Below are positions 1 to 7,361 of a stretch of 34,814 nucleotides of DNA, one piece after another. Position 1 is the stretch's first letter, and every line of letters begins with the position of its first letter. Both the position numbers and the translations under genes were made by a program. The notes under the pieces are model-generated. The model was not told the origin of the DNA. It searched no databases and saw nothing but the letters and a program-made list of their open reading frames with translations. The stretch comes from JBQTHP01 sp052389755 (GTDB lineage Bacteria > Pseudomonadota > Gammaproteobacteria > Steroidobacterales > Steroidobacteraceae): positions 1 to 34,814 of the forward strand of contig JBQTHP010000101.1 in assembly GCA_052389755.1 (NCBI GenBank), given 5' to 3'.

Positions 1-1
1 G

Positions 2-1843
2 AAACTCCACCGGCTCGATCGTCCCGTGGACGGCGCGTACGACCATGTGCTCGGTTCCGACAATGCCGATATCACACTGGTCGAATACGGCAGCTATGCG
101 TGCCCGCATTGCAGAGTGGCCAACGAACGGATCGCCGAGGTCCGGGACAAGTTCGGCGATCGACTGCGTTATGTCTTTCGGCATCGCCCGCTCACCGGCA
201 GCGACATCGCCCGACGCGCCGCCGAGCTGATCGAGCGCGCGGACCGCCCCGAGCAGTTCTGGGATGCCCACGTGGCGTTGATGACGCGGTCCCGCACGCT
301 GACCGAGGATGATCTTCGTGCGGTCGCCGGAGATCTGGGCGTTGCAGACGACCATCGCGAACAAGCCAGGGAAGCTGCGCAGCGCGCGAAGGAACGCGTG
401 GACGCCGATGTCGCCAGCGCCCAGGCGAGCGGCGTGATGCTCACGCCTACGTTCTTCATCAACGCCCGCCGCTATGACGGTCCGTGGGACGAAAGCTCGC
501 TGTCTGACGCGATGCTTGGCTCGTTGGGGTATCGGATTCGTGTGGCAGCACTCGACTTCGCGAGCTGGGCACCCTCGGCGGGTGTGCTGCTGCTGCTGAC
601 GTCGATCATCGCAGTCGTACTGACCAATTCCGCGATGGGCGCCGCCTTCGCCGCATTCTGGGAGCAGCAGTGGGGGTTCACTTTCGGCGACACCGGCTTT
701 CGGATGCCGGTGCTGGACTGGATCAATCACGGCCTGTTGTCGATCTTCTTCCTGGTCGTGGGCCTCGAGATCAAACGCGAATTCACCGTGGGCCATCTGG
801 CCAGCCGGCGCTCCGCCGCGTTGCCGATCGCAGCAGCGATCGGCGGCATGGTGGTGCCCGCGATGGTGTATGTGCTTCTGATTCCCGAAGGGCGGTGGTC
901 GCACGGCTGGGGCGTGCCCATGGCGACCGATACAGCCTTTGCCGTTGCGCTGATCGCGATGATGGGCCAGCGCGTGCCGATCGAGCTGCGCATCTTCCTC
1001 ACCGCGGCAACCATAGTGGACGACATTGGCGCCATTGCCGTCGTGGCAGTCTTCTATTCCACCGACCTCCATTTTGGTTATCTCGGTGCTGCGGCGGCGG
1101 TCACCGCGATGCTTGCGCTTCTCAACCGCTCCCGCGTGTATCGCGTGGCGCCATATCTGCTGCTCGGCGTTGCGCTCTGGGCGTGCGTGCACGCCGGCGG
1201 CGTGCACTCGACGCTGGCCGGCGTGATCCTCGCGTTGTTCATCCCGACGCGCCGGCCGCCGAATCTGAACGCGTTGATGGCGCAGGCAAACGCGATCGTG
1301 ACGTCCGAAGCACGGCACGGCGATGAGGTGCTGCGACATGGTCCGTCGATTCCGGCGCTGCGCGCGCTCGATACCATCCATGACCGGCTCGAATCGCCGG
1401 CCGACCGGATGCTGAGGCACGTCGCGCCCCGATCCAGCTACCTGGTGCTGCCGCTGTTCGCACTCGCGAATGCGGGTGTTGCGATGAGCGCGAACGTCCT
1501 GAGCGGCCACGAACCGCTGATGGTCGCGATCGCGTGCGGACTCGTAATCGGCAAGCCGCTCGGAATGGCGCTCTTCTGTGCGCTCGCGGTCTGGATGGGC
1601 ATTGCAGTCAAACCGGACGAGTACTCGTGGCGGCAATTGGTCGGCGCCGGCGCGCTGTCCGGTATCGGTTTCACCATGTCGCTGTTCATCGCCGCGCAGG
1701 CGTTCCCACTCGAGTCCGATTTCGCGGCCGCGAAGATCGCCGTATTCGGTGCTTCCGCGCTGGCGACGATCATCGGCGTCATGGTGCTCTGGAGCGCGGA
1801 ATCGCAAGCTGCCGCCGATCCCGCGCTTGCGGGATCGTCGTGA
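2..1843 (+). CDS. nhaA: DsbA/thioredoxin-like domain fused to Na+/H+ antiporter NhaA (5' partial)
   Basis: The protein is an inner-membrane Na+/H+ antiporter preceded by a thioredoxin-fold domain. Residues are numbered from the GTG at 26. The N-terminal part has a CPHC redox motif (26-29) and a TPT cis-proline loop near 142. The NhaA part begins around residue 175 and carries the family hallmarks: VVGLEIKRE, the ATDTAFA aspartate, the VDDIGAI double aspartate that binds the ion, the IGKPLG lysine and GIGFTMSLFIA. The GTG at 26 is probably not the true start, because the frame stays open to the window edge and the upstream codons (KLHRLDRPVDGAYDHV) match the lead-in usual for thioredoxin domains of NhaA fusions. 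In the fusions I know, the thioredoxin domain follows NhaA, so this order is unusual. More of the gene may lie upstream. No neighbour on this strand follows; the next genes converge on it. Confidence 0.9.
   Translation, partial: KLHRLDRPVDGAYDHVLGSDNADITLVEYGSYACPHCRVANERIAEVRDKFGDRLRYVFRHRPLTGSDIARRAAELIERADRPEQFWDAHVALMTRSRTLTEDDLRAVAGDLGVADDHREQAREAAQRAKERVDADVASAQASGVMLTPTFFINARRYDGPWDESSLSDAMLGSLGYRIRVAALDFASWAPSAGVLLLLTSIIAVVLTNSAMGAAFAAFWEQQWGFTFGDTGFRMPVLDWINHGLLSIFFLVVGLEIKREFTVGHLASRRSAALPIAAAIGGMVVPAMVYVLLIPEGRWSHGWGVPMATDTAFAVALIAMMGQRVPIELRIFLTAATIVDDIGAIAVVAVFYSTDLHFGYLGAAAAVTAMLALLNRSRVYRVAPYLLLGVALWACVHAGGVHSTLAGVILALFIPTRRPPNLNALMAQANAIVTSEARHGDEVLRHGPSIPALRALDTIHDRLESPADRMLRHVAPRSSYLVLPLFALANAGVAMSANVLSGHEPLMVAIACGLVIGKPLGMALFCALAVWMGIAVKPDEYSWRQLVGAGALSGIGFTMSLFIAAQAFPLESDFAAAKIAVFGASALATIIGVMVLWSAESQAAADPALAGSS
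1816..1837 (+). terminator. GC-rich hairpin at the 3' end of nhaA
   Basis: A perfect 9-bp stem (CGATCCCGC / GCGGGATCG) with a GCTT loop lies in the last codons of the antiporter gene. It has no T-tract, so it is either a weak or factor-assisted terminator or simply an RNA-stabilising 3' hairpin. It sits between two convergent genes, where a terminator is expected. Confidence 0.3.
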
Positions 1844-1915
1844 CGGCCGAGCGCGGGAGACGCGCCGCCACGACCTATGCTGTCGCGAAACCCCGAACCG
1901 TCCGTGCAGCCCCCG

Positions 1916-3259
1916 TCACAGCGACTTCAGGTACTCCACGAGGTCGCGTTTCTCGGCGCCCGACAACCCGAGCGCGAAGAAGTGATCGTAGTGGCCGACG
2001 ACGTCGTCGAGCGCGGCGAACCGGCCGTCGTGATAGAAGCCGCCCGTGCCGTGCGTCCAGAGTCCCTTCAGCGGCGCCGTGCGGTAACGCTCATCGGGCG
2101 AGCGATCGGCCTGGAAGCTGTCGATGCCGATTTCCTCGGGACGGTGCATGTTCCAGCCCGGCTCCGTGTAGAGCGGTGGGACGTGGCACCGCGCACAGTC
2201 TGCCTTGCCCTCGAACAGAGCCTTGCCGCGTTTCGCCGCGACGGCATCGAAGCTCGCGCGCGGCGGCCTTGGTGCCGGCAGGCTCAACTGATAGACATGA
2301 AGCGGCGCGAGCTTCGGGGTGACGAGATCCGGCACGCGACGAACGTCGCCGAAGCCGGCAAGCGCCGCGATCGGAAATTTGACTGCGTCGTTCAGTCGCG
2401 GATCGAAGAACGTACCCTGCCCCTGCATCTCGAGATTGGCGACGAACCCGTTCCAGTGCGTCACCGATCCCCAACCCGTCCAGGTGTGCAGGTTGACGCC
2501 GGCCAATCCGAACGCGGGCGGTATCAGGGTCGCGGCAGACTTGCCGTCCGGGCGGAATGCCTTGCCGTCCATCAGCAATTCCGCGTCGAACTTGCCCGGT
2601 CCCCAGCTTCGGAGCACGACGCGCACGGTGGCCGCATCGATGGTCGGATCGACGAGGCCGAGAAGATCGACGAAGGGTTGGACGCTCGGAGCCAGCGCGA
2701 TGATGGCACCGACGTTCAGATCCCGGGCCGCCCAACCATCGCGCCGATGGCCGATGCCCGGCGCCAGCGAATCATCGACGTTCGAGTGGCACAACGCGCA
2801 CGTGATGCCGACCGACCGGAGGCGTTGCCCGGTCTCGTCGAATCGCCCGCGCACTCCCACGACTGCGTCGAGCCTCAACAGTGCGAGTGTCGTCGCCGGG
2901 CTCGTGAGATCGACGCGCCCCTTGCGCAGCGCGTTGCGCAGCTCGTGTGGCAGCGCTGCGACGTCAACCTTGAGCCCCACCGCGAGCGCGGTCGCAGGAC
3001 TTACGCCGGGTCCGACACCGCCGTTGGCGCTACCGGCAATTGCCTCGTGCAGACGCAGCGTATCGCCCCAAAAGGACTCGTTGCCGAACGTGTCGTACCT
3101 GAAGATCTCCTGGCCGCGCACGATCTCTCTCAAGGCGCCGTCGAGGTTGCGCAGGTCGTGCCGTGACGGCGAGGCAGCGTCGTGACGAGACTCGACGTCG
3201 TCCGCGTGGATCGGAGCCCCTGCGAGCATGGCGAGAAGAATGGCGAGCCAGCGAATCAT
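1916..3259 (-). CDS. Exported di-heme cytochrome c, cytochrome c peroxidase/MauG-like
   Basis: This is a 447-residue periplasmic protein with a signal peptide ending near residue 19 (APIHA-D). It has two c-type heme sites, CALCH (154-158) and CARCH (355-359). The C-terminal stretch with TAPLKGLW, FYHDGRF and DVVGHY is characteristic of the di-heme cytochrome c peroxidase family, which reduces H2O2 or oxidises protein partners. The ATG at 3259 was chosen because it begins a clean signal peptide; the open frame extends further upstream but only as the antisense-like tail of the sod gene. Its ATG overlaps the sod stop in an ATGA, implying translational coupling. An ECF-type promoter (3271-3299) also lies inside the end of sod, so it can be expressed alone. 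Exact substrate unknown. Peroxide detoxification beside superoxide dismutase is a sensible pairing. Confidence 0.85.
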   Translation of the reverse strand: MIRWLAILLAMLAGAPIHADDVESRHDAASPSRHDLRNLDGALREIVRGQEIFRYDTFGNESFWGDTLRLHEAIAGSANGGVGPGVSPATALAVGLKVDVAALPHELRNALRKGRVDLTSPATTLALLRLDAVVGVRGRFDETGQRLRSVGITCALCHSNVDDSLAPGIGHRRDGWAARDLNVGAIIALAPSVQPFVDLLGLVDPTIDAATVRVVLRSWGPGKFDAELLMDGKAFRPDGKSAATLIPPAFGLAGVNLHTWTGWGSVTHWNGFVANLEMQGQGTFFDPRLNDAVKFPIAALAGFGDVRRVPDLVTPKLAPLHVYQLSLPAPRPPRASFDAVAAKRGKALFEGKADCARCHVPPLYTEPGWNMHRPEEIGIDSFQADRSPDERYRTAPLKGLWTHGTGGFYHDGRFAALDDVVGHYDHFFALGLSGAEKRDLVEYLKSL

Positions 3260-3918
3260 GACGATACAGACAGACGAACGCCGCGAGCCGGAGGTTCCCG
3301 CTCGAGCGGATCGTCCGACGCGAGCGCCGATCTCAGGTTGCCGTTCGCGAACTCCCAGTCGACCAGATGGGCGAGAAAGGCCGCGATGTAGTCCGGCCGC
3401 CGATGCTGGTAGTCGAAGTAATAGGCATGCTCCCAGACGTCGATCGTCAGTAACGGCACCTGTTTGCGGGTGAGCGGAGTGTCTGCATTCGAGGTCGTCG
3501 TGATTCGCAAGCGACCCTGATCGAGCACCAGCCACGCCCAGCCGCTGCCGAACTGATTAACGGCCGCGCTGGCGAATTCCTGCCGGAAATTCTTCTGACT
3601 GCCGAACTGCGCCGCGATCCGCTGCGCGAGCGCGCCGTGCGCTTCCCCGCCTCCTGCCGCCCGCATGCTTCGCCAGTAGAACGCGTGGTTCCATGCCTGG
3701 GCAGCGGCGTTGAACAGGGCGCTGTTCTTCTGCGCCGCGCCGGAGAGCACGATCTCCTCGAGCGATGCGAGCTCGAGCGGAGTTTGCTGAACGAGCGACC
3801 GCACCTTATCGACATATCCGGCGTGATGGCGCGCGTGATGAACGAGCAGAGTTCGCGCCGAGAGGTGGGGCTCGAGGGCGTCGACGGCGTAGGGCAGCGC
3901 GGGCAAGGTCAGACTCAT
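3256..3918 (-). CDS. sodB: Superoxide dismutase, Fe-type
   Basis: A 220-residue enzyme that converts superoxide to O2 and H2O2. The four metal ligands are visible: His27 (LLVHHARHH), His78 (AWNHAFYW), Asp160 and His164 (DVWEHAYY). The AAQAWNHAFYW context, with Gln74 just before the second ligand, is the Fe-SOD pattern; Mn-SODs place their glutamine elsewhere. GSGWAWLV and the EHAYYFDY dimer motif are intact. There is no signal peptide, so it acts in the cytoplasm. A GGAGG ribosome-binding site lies 5 bases before the ATG. The gene is divergent from a LysR regulator and overlaps the downstream di-heme cytochrome by 4 nt. The C-terminus (after about residue 195) is slightly longer and more basic than usual, and that extension is where the promoter for the next gene is embedded. 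Confidence 0.93.
   Translation of the reverse strand: MSLTLPALPYAVDALEPHLSARTLLVHHARHHAGYVDKVRSLVQQTPLELASLEEIVLSGAAQKNSALFNAAAQAWNHAFYWRSMRAAGGGEAHGALAQRIAAQFGSQKNFRQEFASAAVNQFGSGWAWLVLDQGRLRITTTSNADTPLTRKQVPLLTIDVWEHAYYFDYQHRRPDYIAAFLAHLVDWEFANGNLRSALASDDPLEREPPARGVRLSVSS
3271..3299 (-). promoter_or_regulatory. ECF-type promoter ahead of the di-heme cytochrome
   Basis: On the minus strand, GCGGGAACCT (-35 type, 3301-3292) is followed after 15 bp by CGTCTG (3276-3271). The 10-mer and the spacing are identical to the sites before the ECF sigma gene, the exported protein at 8185 and folE. The expected start of transcription is only a few bases before the ATG at 3259, so the message would be leaderless or nearly so. 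The site lies within the last codons of the superoxide dismutase gene. Confidence 0.6.
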
Positions 3919-3966
3919 GGCAGCCTCCGGTTCGCGGGAGCATCACGCTGAGATGCGCGTTGTTCT

Positions 3967-3996
3967 TTGACAAGCGAAGAATAATCGCCGTAGATA
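3967..3996 (+). promoter_or_regulatory. Candidate sigma-70 promoter of the LysR gene
   Basis: A perfect -35 hexamer TTGACA (3967-3972) is followed after 18 bp by TAGATA (3991-3996). Transcription would begin only a few bases ahead of the ATG at 4009, and no Shine-Dalgarno sequence precedes that ATG, so the message may be leaderless. The -10 match is weak. Confidence 0.4.
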
Positions 3997-4012
3997 TCGA
4001 CAGCATCGATGG
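3993..4012 (+). promoter_or_regulatory. Candidate LysR operator, copy 1
   Basis: GATATCGAC-AGC-ATCGATG covers the -10 region and start codon of the LysR gene. The same sequence with only the central three bases changed (GATATCGAC-GAT-ATCGATG) appears inverted at 4876-4895, just after the gene. The position over the promoter suggests autorepression by the LysR protein. Confidence 0.4.
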
Positions 4013-4857
4013 ATACGGAACTCGCACGCACGTTCCTCGTGGTGATCGCCGCCGGCAGCTTCGTTGAGGCGGCTCGGCGGCTGCACGTCACGCAATCGAC
4101 CGTCAGCACGCGCATCCAGCGTCTTGAAGAGACGCTCGGCGCGGAGCTCTTCGTGCGCGGCAAAGACGGCACGACGCTCACGCCCGCCGGGCGTCAGTTC
4201 CAGCGGCATGCCGGGTTGCTGACGCGAACGGTCGAGCAGGCCCGTCAGGAGGTCGGCATCGTCCGGGGATTTCGCGCGACGCTCACGGTGGGTGGTCGCA
4301 TCGGGCTCTGGGAGGATCTGCTGTCGCGCTGGCTGTCGGTATACGCGGCGCGCGCACCGGATATCGCTGTACGCGCGCTGATCGGTTTCGAAGATGATCT
4401 GATGCAGGCGCTGATCGATGGCCGTGCCGACATCGGCGTGATGTATACGCCGCAGGCCCGTCCGGGACTCACGATCGAACCGCTGCTCGAGGAACGGCTC
4501 GTGATGGTCTCCACTCGCGCGGATCCACCGGCAGAGCCGGCCGGGGACTACGTCTTCATCGACTGGGGCCCCGAATTCTTCGCCCAGCACAGCCTCGCGT
4601 TTCCGGGCTTCGCGGGCGCCGCAATTACGATGAACATCGGCTGGCTCGGCCTGCAGCACATCCTCGCCTCCGGCGGCACCGGTTACTTCCCGACGCGTCT
4701 GCTGCGCGAGCACGAAGCGCAAGGCCGCCTGCATCGCGTTCCCGGCGCACCGGAGTTCCGGTTGCCTGGCTACCTTTGCTTCCCGGCTGACGCAGACGCC
4801 GAGCCGTTCATGCTTGCCCTGGACACGATCCGGAGCGTCGCCGCCGAGGCGACGTGA
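4009..4857 (+). CDS. LysR-family transcriptional regulator
   Basis: A 282-residue regulator. Residues 1-60 form the winged helix-turn-helix (SFVEAARRLHVTQSTVSTRI), and from about 90 onward there is the periplasmic-binding-protein-like effector domain. The ATG is the standard LysR start (MDTELARTFL). It is transcribed divergently from the sod gene across 90 bp, and a repeated operator-like element flanks it on both sides. Likely targets are itself, sod and the small membrane protein that follows, but the effector cannot be told from sequence. LysR proteins beside oxidative-stress genes are often OxyR-like. However, I see no convincing OxyR-type redox cysteine pair here, so I do not call it OxyR. 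Confidence 0.9.
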   Translation: MDTELARTFLVVIAAGSFVEAARRLHVTQSTVSTRIQRLEETLGAELFVRGKDGTTLTPAGRQFQRHAGLLTRTVEQARQEVGIVRGFRATLTVGGRIGLWEDLLSRWLSVYAARAPDIAVRALIGFEDDLMQALIDGRADIGVMYTPQARPGLTIEPLLEERLVMVSTRADPPAEPAGDYVFIDWGPEFFAQHSLAFPGFAGAAITMNIGWLGLQHILASGGTGYFPTRLLREHEAQGRLHRVPGAPEFRLPGYLCFPADADAEPFMLALDTIRSVAAEAT

Positions 4858-4875
4858 GCGCGCCAAGCTTCGCGT

Positions 4876-4895
4876 GCATCGATATCGTCGATATC
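4876..4895 (-). promoter_or_regulatory. Candidate LysR operator, copy 2
   Basis: The core GATATCGTCGATATC (4881-4895) is a perfect 15-bp palindrome. Read on the minus strand with its flank, it repeats the element at 3993-4012 except for three central bases. It lies between the LysR gene and the 41-residue membrane protein gene, about 80 bp before the latter, consistent with control of that gene. Confidence 0.4.
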
Positions 4896-4975
4896 ACGCG
4901 TGAAGATTCATCGTTTGCATGCCGCTGCCGCCGTACTTATATGAGTGGTCGAGAACTTCAGGAGGAGGCTCGACC

Positions 4976-5101
4976 ATGAACTCACGTCACGACGAATCCG
5001 CGGAAGTGCCACCGGGCGAGGCCAGCAATCCACTCTGGGTGATCACGATCGCGATGGCGGTCTTTTTCGCAGCCGTCGGCGCGCTCATCGCGGCCGGCTA
5101 G
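4976..5101 (+). CDS. Small single-span membrane protein (41 residues)
   Basis: Not recognised as a member of a named family. The ATG at 4976 is preceded by an unusually strong ribosome-binding site (AGGAGGAGG, 4960-4968, 7 bases before the ATG). A longer open frame exists from 4919, but it places this site inside the coding region, so I prefer the short form. The protein has a charged, proline-containing N-terminus of about 17 residues followed by one hydrophobic helix (LWVITIAMAVFFAAVGALIA) that ends the protein. This is the shape of small regulatory or assembly subunits of membrane complexes. Its TAG stop and the TAG stop of the opposing gene share a single CTAG (5098-5101). Confidence 0.6.
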   Translation: MNSRHDESAEVPPGEASNPLWVITIAMAVFFAAVGALIAAG

Positions 5102-6642
5102 TGAAACAGTCTCTCGAGAGCGACGTGATCGGTCGCCTCCAGAGCGGCCTCCGCGGCGAGATTCAGCCGATCGTTGCCGACCGTCGCGATGGCCGTGATG
5201 CGCCCGCCCTTCCGGAATGCGACGGCGCAGTCGCGCGCTTGCGGAGACCCGGTGATCTCGCGGCTGGCGCCAGGCGCCGCGTAGCCCGAGAAGCGGATCG
5301 CAACGTCGTAGTGGTTGCTCCAGAAGAACGGCACGCCTGAGAACGGCTGCCGTCGGCCGAGCATGTTGAGAGCTGCGGCCCGTCCGTGGCGCTGCGCGAG
5401 TACCCAGTGCTCGACTCTGATCCGCTCCGCGGTGAGGCGATCCGGATAGCGCGCGACATCTCCGGCCGCGAAGACCCCTGGCGCGCTCGTCGCGAGATGA
5501 TCGTCGACGACGATTCCGCGATCGATCGCGATTCCTGCCGCCTTCGCGAGCTCGGTTGCTGGAATGACGCCGATCCCGACGACGACGACATCCGCGGGCA
5601 GGACGACTCCACTCGCAAGCGTCACCTGAGTTTCAGAGATCCGCACAGGGGAGTCCTGAAGATGAAACTGTACGCCGTGGGCCGCGTGAAGCTCTTTCAC
5701 GAGCGTTGCGAGCTCCGGACCGAGCGCGTGCTCCAGAGGCAGCGTGTCCTTTCCGACGACCGAGACACGAAGTCCACGCTCGGTGAGCGCTGCCGCCACC
5801 TCGAGCCCGATGAAGCCCGTGCCCACGACCACCGCATGACGCGCGTGTTTCGCGGCATCGATCAGCTTGCGGCTATCGGCCAGCGATCTCAGGTAGTGCA
5901 CGTTCGGCAGATCGGCGCCGGGCACGGAGAGCCGAACGGGCAGCGAGCCGGTGGCGAGGAGAAGCGCGTCGTAGGTGAGCGTTTCGCCGTCTGCGAGACG
6001 AAGCTGCCGGCCTTGCGCGTTCAATGCAATGACGCGTAACCCGCGCCGCAGCTCGATCTTCTGTGAGTCGTAGAAATCCTCCGGCCGCAACGGTATCCAT
6101 TCGTCTGGAGCGTGGCCGGCGAGATAGTCCTTCGAGAGATTCGGTCGATCATAGGGCGGTGAGGGATCTTCACCGATGAGGATTACTCTGCCGCGGAACC
6201 CCTCGCTCCGAAGCGTCTCGGCGGCGACCGCGCCGGCCGCGCCGGTTCCGACGATCACGAAGGCGCGCTCATCGGCGATCCGGACGGTCGCGGGAAGCGT
6301 CTCGCGCTTGCCAGTCACGCGAAGCAGGTCGCCGTCAGCGCGCACCTCCCACGTCGCGAGTGCATTGAGCGCCGGCGGGGATCGGAGCCCGCCCGTCTTC
6401 AGATCGAAGCAGGCGTGATGCCACGGGCAGCGGATCGTCTCGCCGACGAGGAGACCTTCGGACAGCGGGGCGCCATAGTGAGGACAGGAGGCGCCGACGG
6501 CGAACACGCGCGTGCCGCGCCTGGCAAGGATGACCGGCTCGCCGAAGGCGTGGCCGAGCAGCATGGAGCCATCGGCCAGGTCGGCAAGCCTGAAGTGCTG
6601 CGAGAAATCCCGGCCGCTAAGCGACGCTGTGTGCTCCGCCAC
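5098..6642 (-). CDS. Rieske [2Fe-2S]-FAD/NAD(P)H oxidoreductase (AIFM3/ferredoxin-reductase type)
   Basis: A 514-residue soluble flavoprotein. The N-terminal Rieske domain (about 10-110) has CPH (53-55) and CPWH (72-75), giving the Cys-His / Cys-His cluster ligands. It is followed by a pyridine-nucleotide-disulfide-type reductase: FAD motif VGTGAAGAVAAE (near 131), NAD(P) motif VVGTGFIGLEVA (near 273), second FAD motif FAAGDVARYP (391-400) and a C-terminal reductase domain. Such fusions resemble BphA4-type ferredoxin reductases and mitochondrial AIF-like proteins and move electrons from NAD(P)H. The electron acceptor is unknown. The gene follows folE by 10 nt on the same strand, so it is probably co-transcribed from the ECF-type promoter ahead of folE. 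It fits the redox-stress theme of this block. Confidence 0.88.
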   Translation of the reverse strand: MAEHTASLSGRDFSQHFRLADLADGSMLLGHAFGEPVILARRGTRVFAVGASCPHYGAPLSEGLLVGETIRCPWHHACFDLKTGGLRSPPALNALATWEVRADGDLLRVTGKRETLPATVRIADERAFVIVGTGAAGAVAAETLRSEGFRGRVILIGEDPSPPYDRPNLSKDYLAGHAPDEWIPLRPEDFYDSQKIELRRGLRVIALNAQGRQLRLADGETLTYDALLLATGSLPVRLSVPGADLPNVHYLRSLADSRKLIDAAKHARHAVVVGTGFIGLEVAAALTERGLRVSVVGKDTLPLEHALGPELATLVKELHAAHGVQFHLQDSPVRISETQVTLASGVVLPADVVVVGIGVIPATELAKAAGIAIDRGIVVDDHLATSAPGVFAAGDVARYPDRLTAERIRVEHWVLAQRHGRAAALNMLGRRQPFSGVPFFWSNHYDVAIRFSGYAAPGASREITGSPQARDCAVAFRKGGRITAIATVGNDRLNLAAEAALEATDHVALERLFH

Positions 6643-6652
6643 CGGTGATCCC

Positions 6653-7297
6653 TCACTGCCTCTCGCGGTTTCGGCTCAGGGACATGAAGAACTCCTGACG
6701 AAGCGCCCGGTTGCGCGCGAATTCACCTTGCATGAAGGTTGTGGTGGTCTCGCTGCGTTGCTTCTGCACACCGCGCATCATCATGCACAGGTGGGTCGCA
6801 TCGACCACAACGGCGACGCCCCGCGGCTGCAGAACGCTCGCTATGGTCTCACCGATCTGCGTCGTCAATCGCTCCTGCACCTGCAGTCGCCTCGCGATGG
6901 AATCCACCAAGCGTGGGATCTTCGAGAGGCCGATGATCGTTTCGCCCGGCAGATACGCCACGTGCGCGCGGCCGAAAAACGGCAGCAGATGATGCTCGCA
7001 CAGCGAGAAGATCTCGATGTCGCGCACCAGCACCATGCCGTCGCCCTGCGCCTGGAACAGTGCCTGGCCAATCACCTCTTCGATACGCGTTGCGTAGCCG
7101 GAGGTGAGAAATCGCATCGCAGCTGCGAAACGCTTCGGCGTATCGCGAAGACCTTCGCGCGTCAGATCCTCGCCCAGCTCTGTGAGAATCGACGCCAAGT
7201 GTGCGCCGATCCGCGACGGTTCGATACGGGCTCTGGCCGACGAGCCTGCCCGTTCGTTGAGAAAAACCACTGAATCATCCGCTGCGCAGTCGCTCAT
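6653..7297 (-). CDS. folE: GTP cyclohydrolase I
   Basis: A 214-residue cytoplasmic enzyme that converts GTP to 7,8-dihydroneopterin triphosphate, the first step toward folate and pterins. The zinc ligands are present: Cys100 and His103 in SLCEHHLLPF, and Cys171 in HLCMMMRG. The REGLRDTPKR motif, GLSKIPRLVD and TQIGETIA substrate-site motifs are intact. The first 25 residues are variable, as usual. The gene lies 64 bp after the ECF sigma gene and 10 nt before the Rieske flavoprotein, and an ECF-type promoter copy sits at 7321-7349. The zinc-dependent form under stress-sigma control is noteworthy: this may be a stress-induced paralogue or a pterin supply for a redox function, rather than the housekeeping enzyme. 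Confidence 0.95.
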   Translation of the reverse strand: MSDCAADDSVVFLNERAGSSARARIEPSRIGAHLASILTELGEDLTREGLRDTPKRFAAAMRFLTSGYATRIEEVIGQALFQAQGDGMVLVRDIEIFSLCEHHLLPFFGRAHVAYLPGETIIGLSKIPRLVDSIARRLQVQERLTTQIGETIASVLQPRGVAVVVDATHLCMMMRGVQKQRSETTTTFMQGEFARNRALRQEFFMSLSRNRERQ

Positions 7298-7320
7298 TTC
7301 GATCGCTCCTCTCCCGCAGA

Positions 7321-7349
7321 CGGACGAAGCCCGTGCGCGCGAGGTTCCC
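7321..7349 (-). promoter_or_regulatory. ECF-type promoter ahead of folE
   Basis: On the minus strand, GCGGGAACCT (7351-7342) is followed after 15 bp by CGTCCG (7326-7321). It shares GCGGGAACCTCG, then 11 bases, then TTCGTC, exactly with the site at 8135-8163. The -10 element deviates in its last two bases, suggesting a weaker promoter. It lies in the gap between the sigma gene and folE. Confidence 0.55.
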
Positions 7350-7361
7350 GCAGCGGATCGC

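Noticed and set aside
1877..3166. A 429-residue plus-strand open frame opposite the di-heme cytochrome gene
   Set aside because: Arg/Val/Glu-rich shadow frame typical of high-GC DNA with no recognisable domain, fully antisense to a gene with two heme motifs.
4009..4857. Calling the first LysR gene oxyR because it neighbours sodB
   Set aside because: No OxyR-like redox cysteine pair is evident in the effector domain; family membership alone does not support the name.
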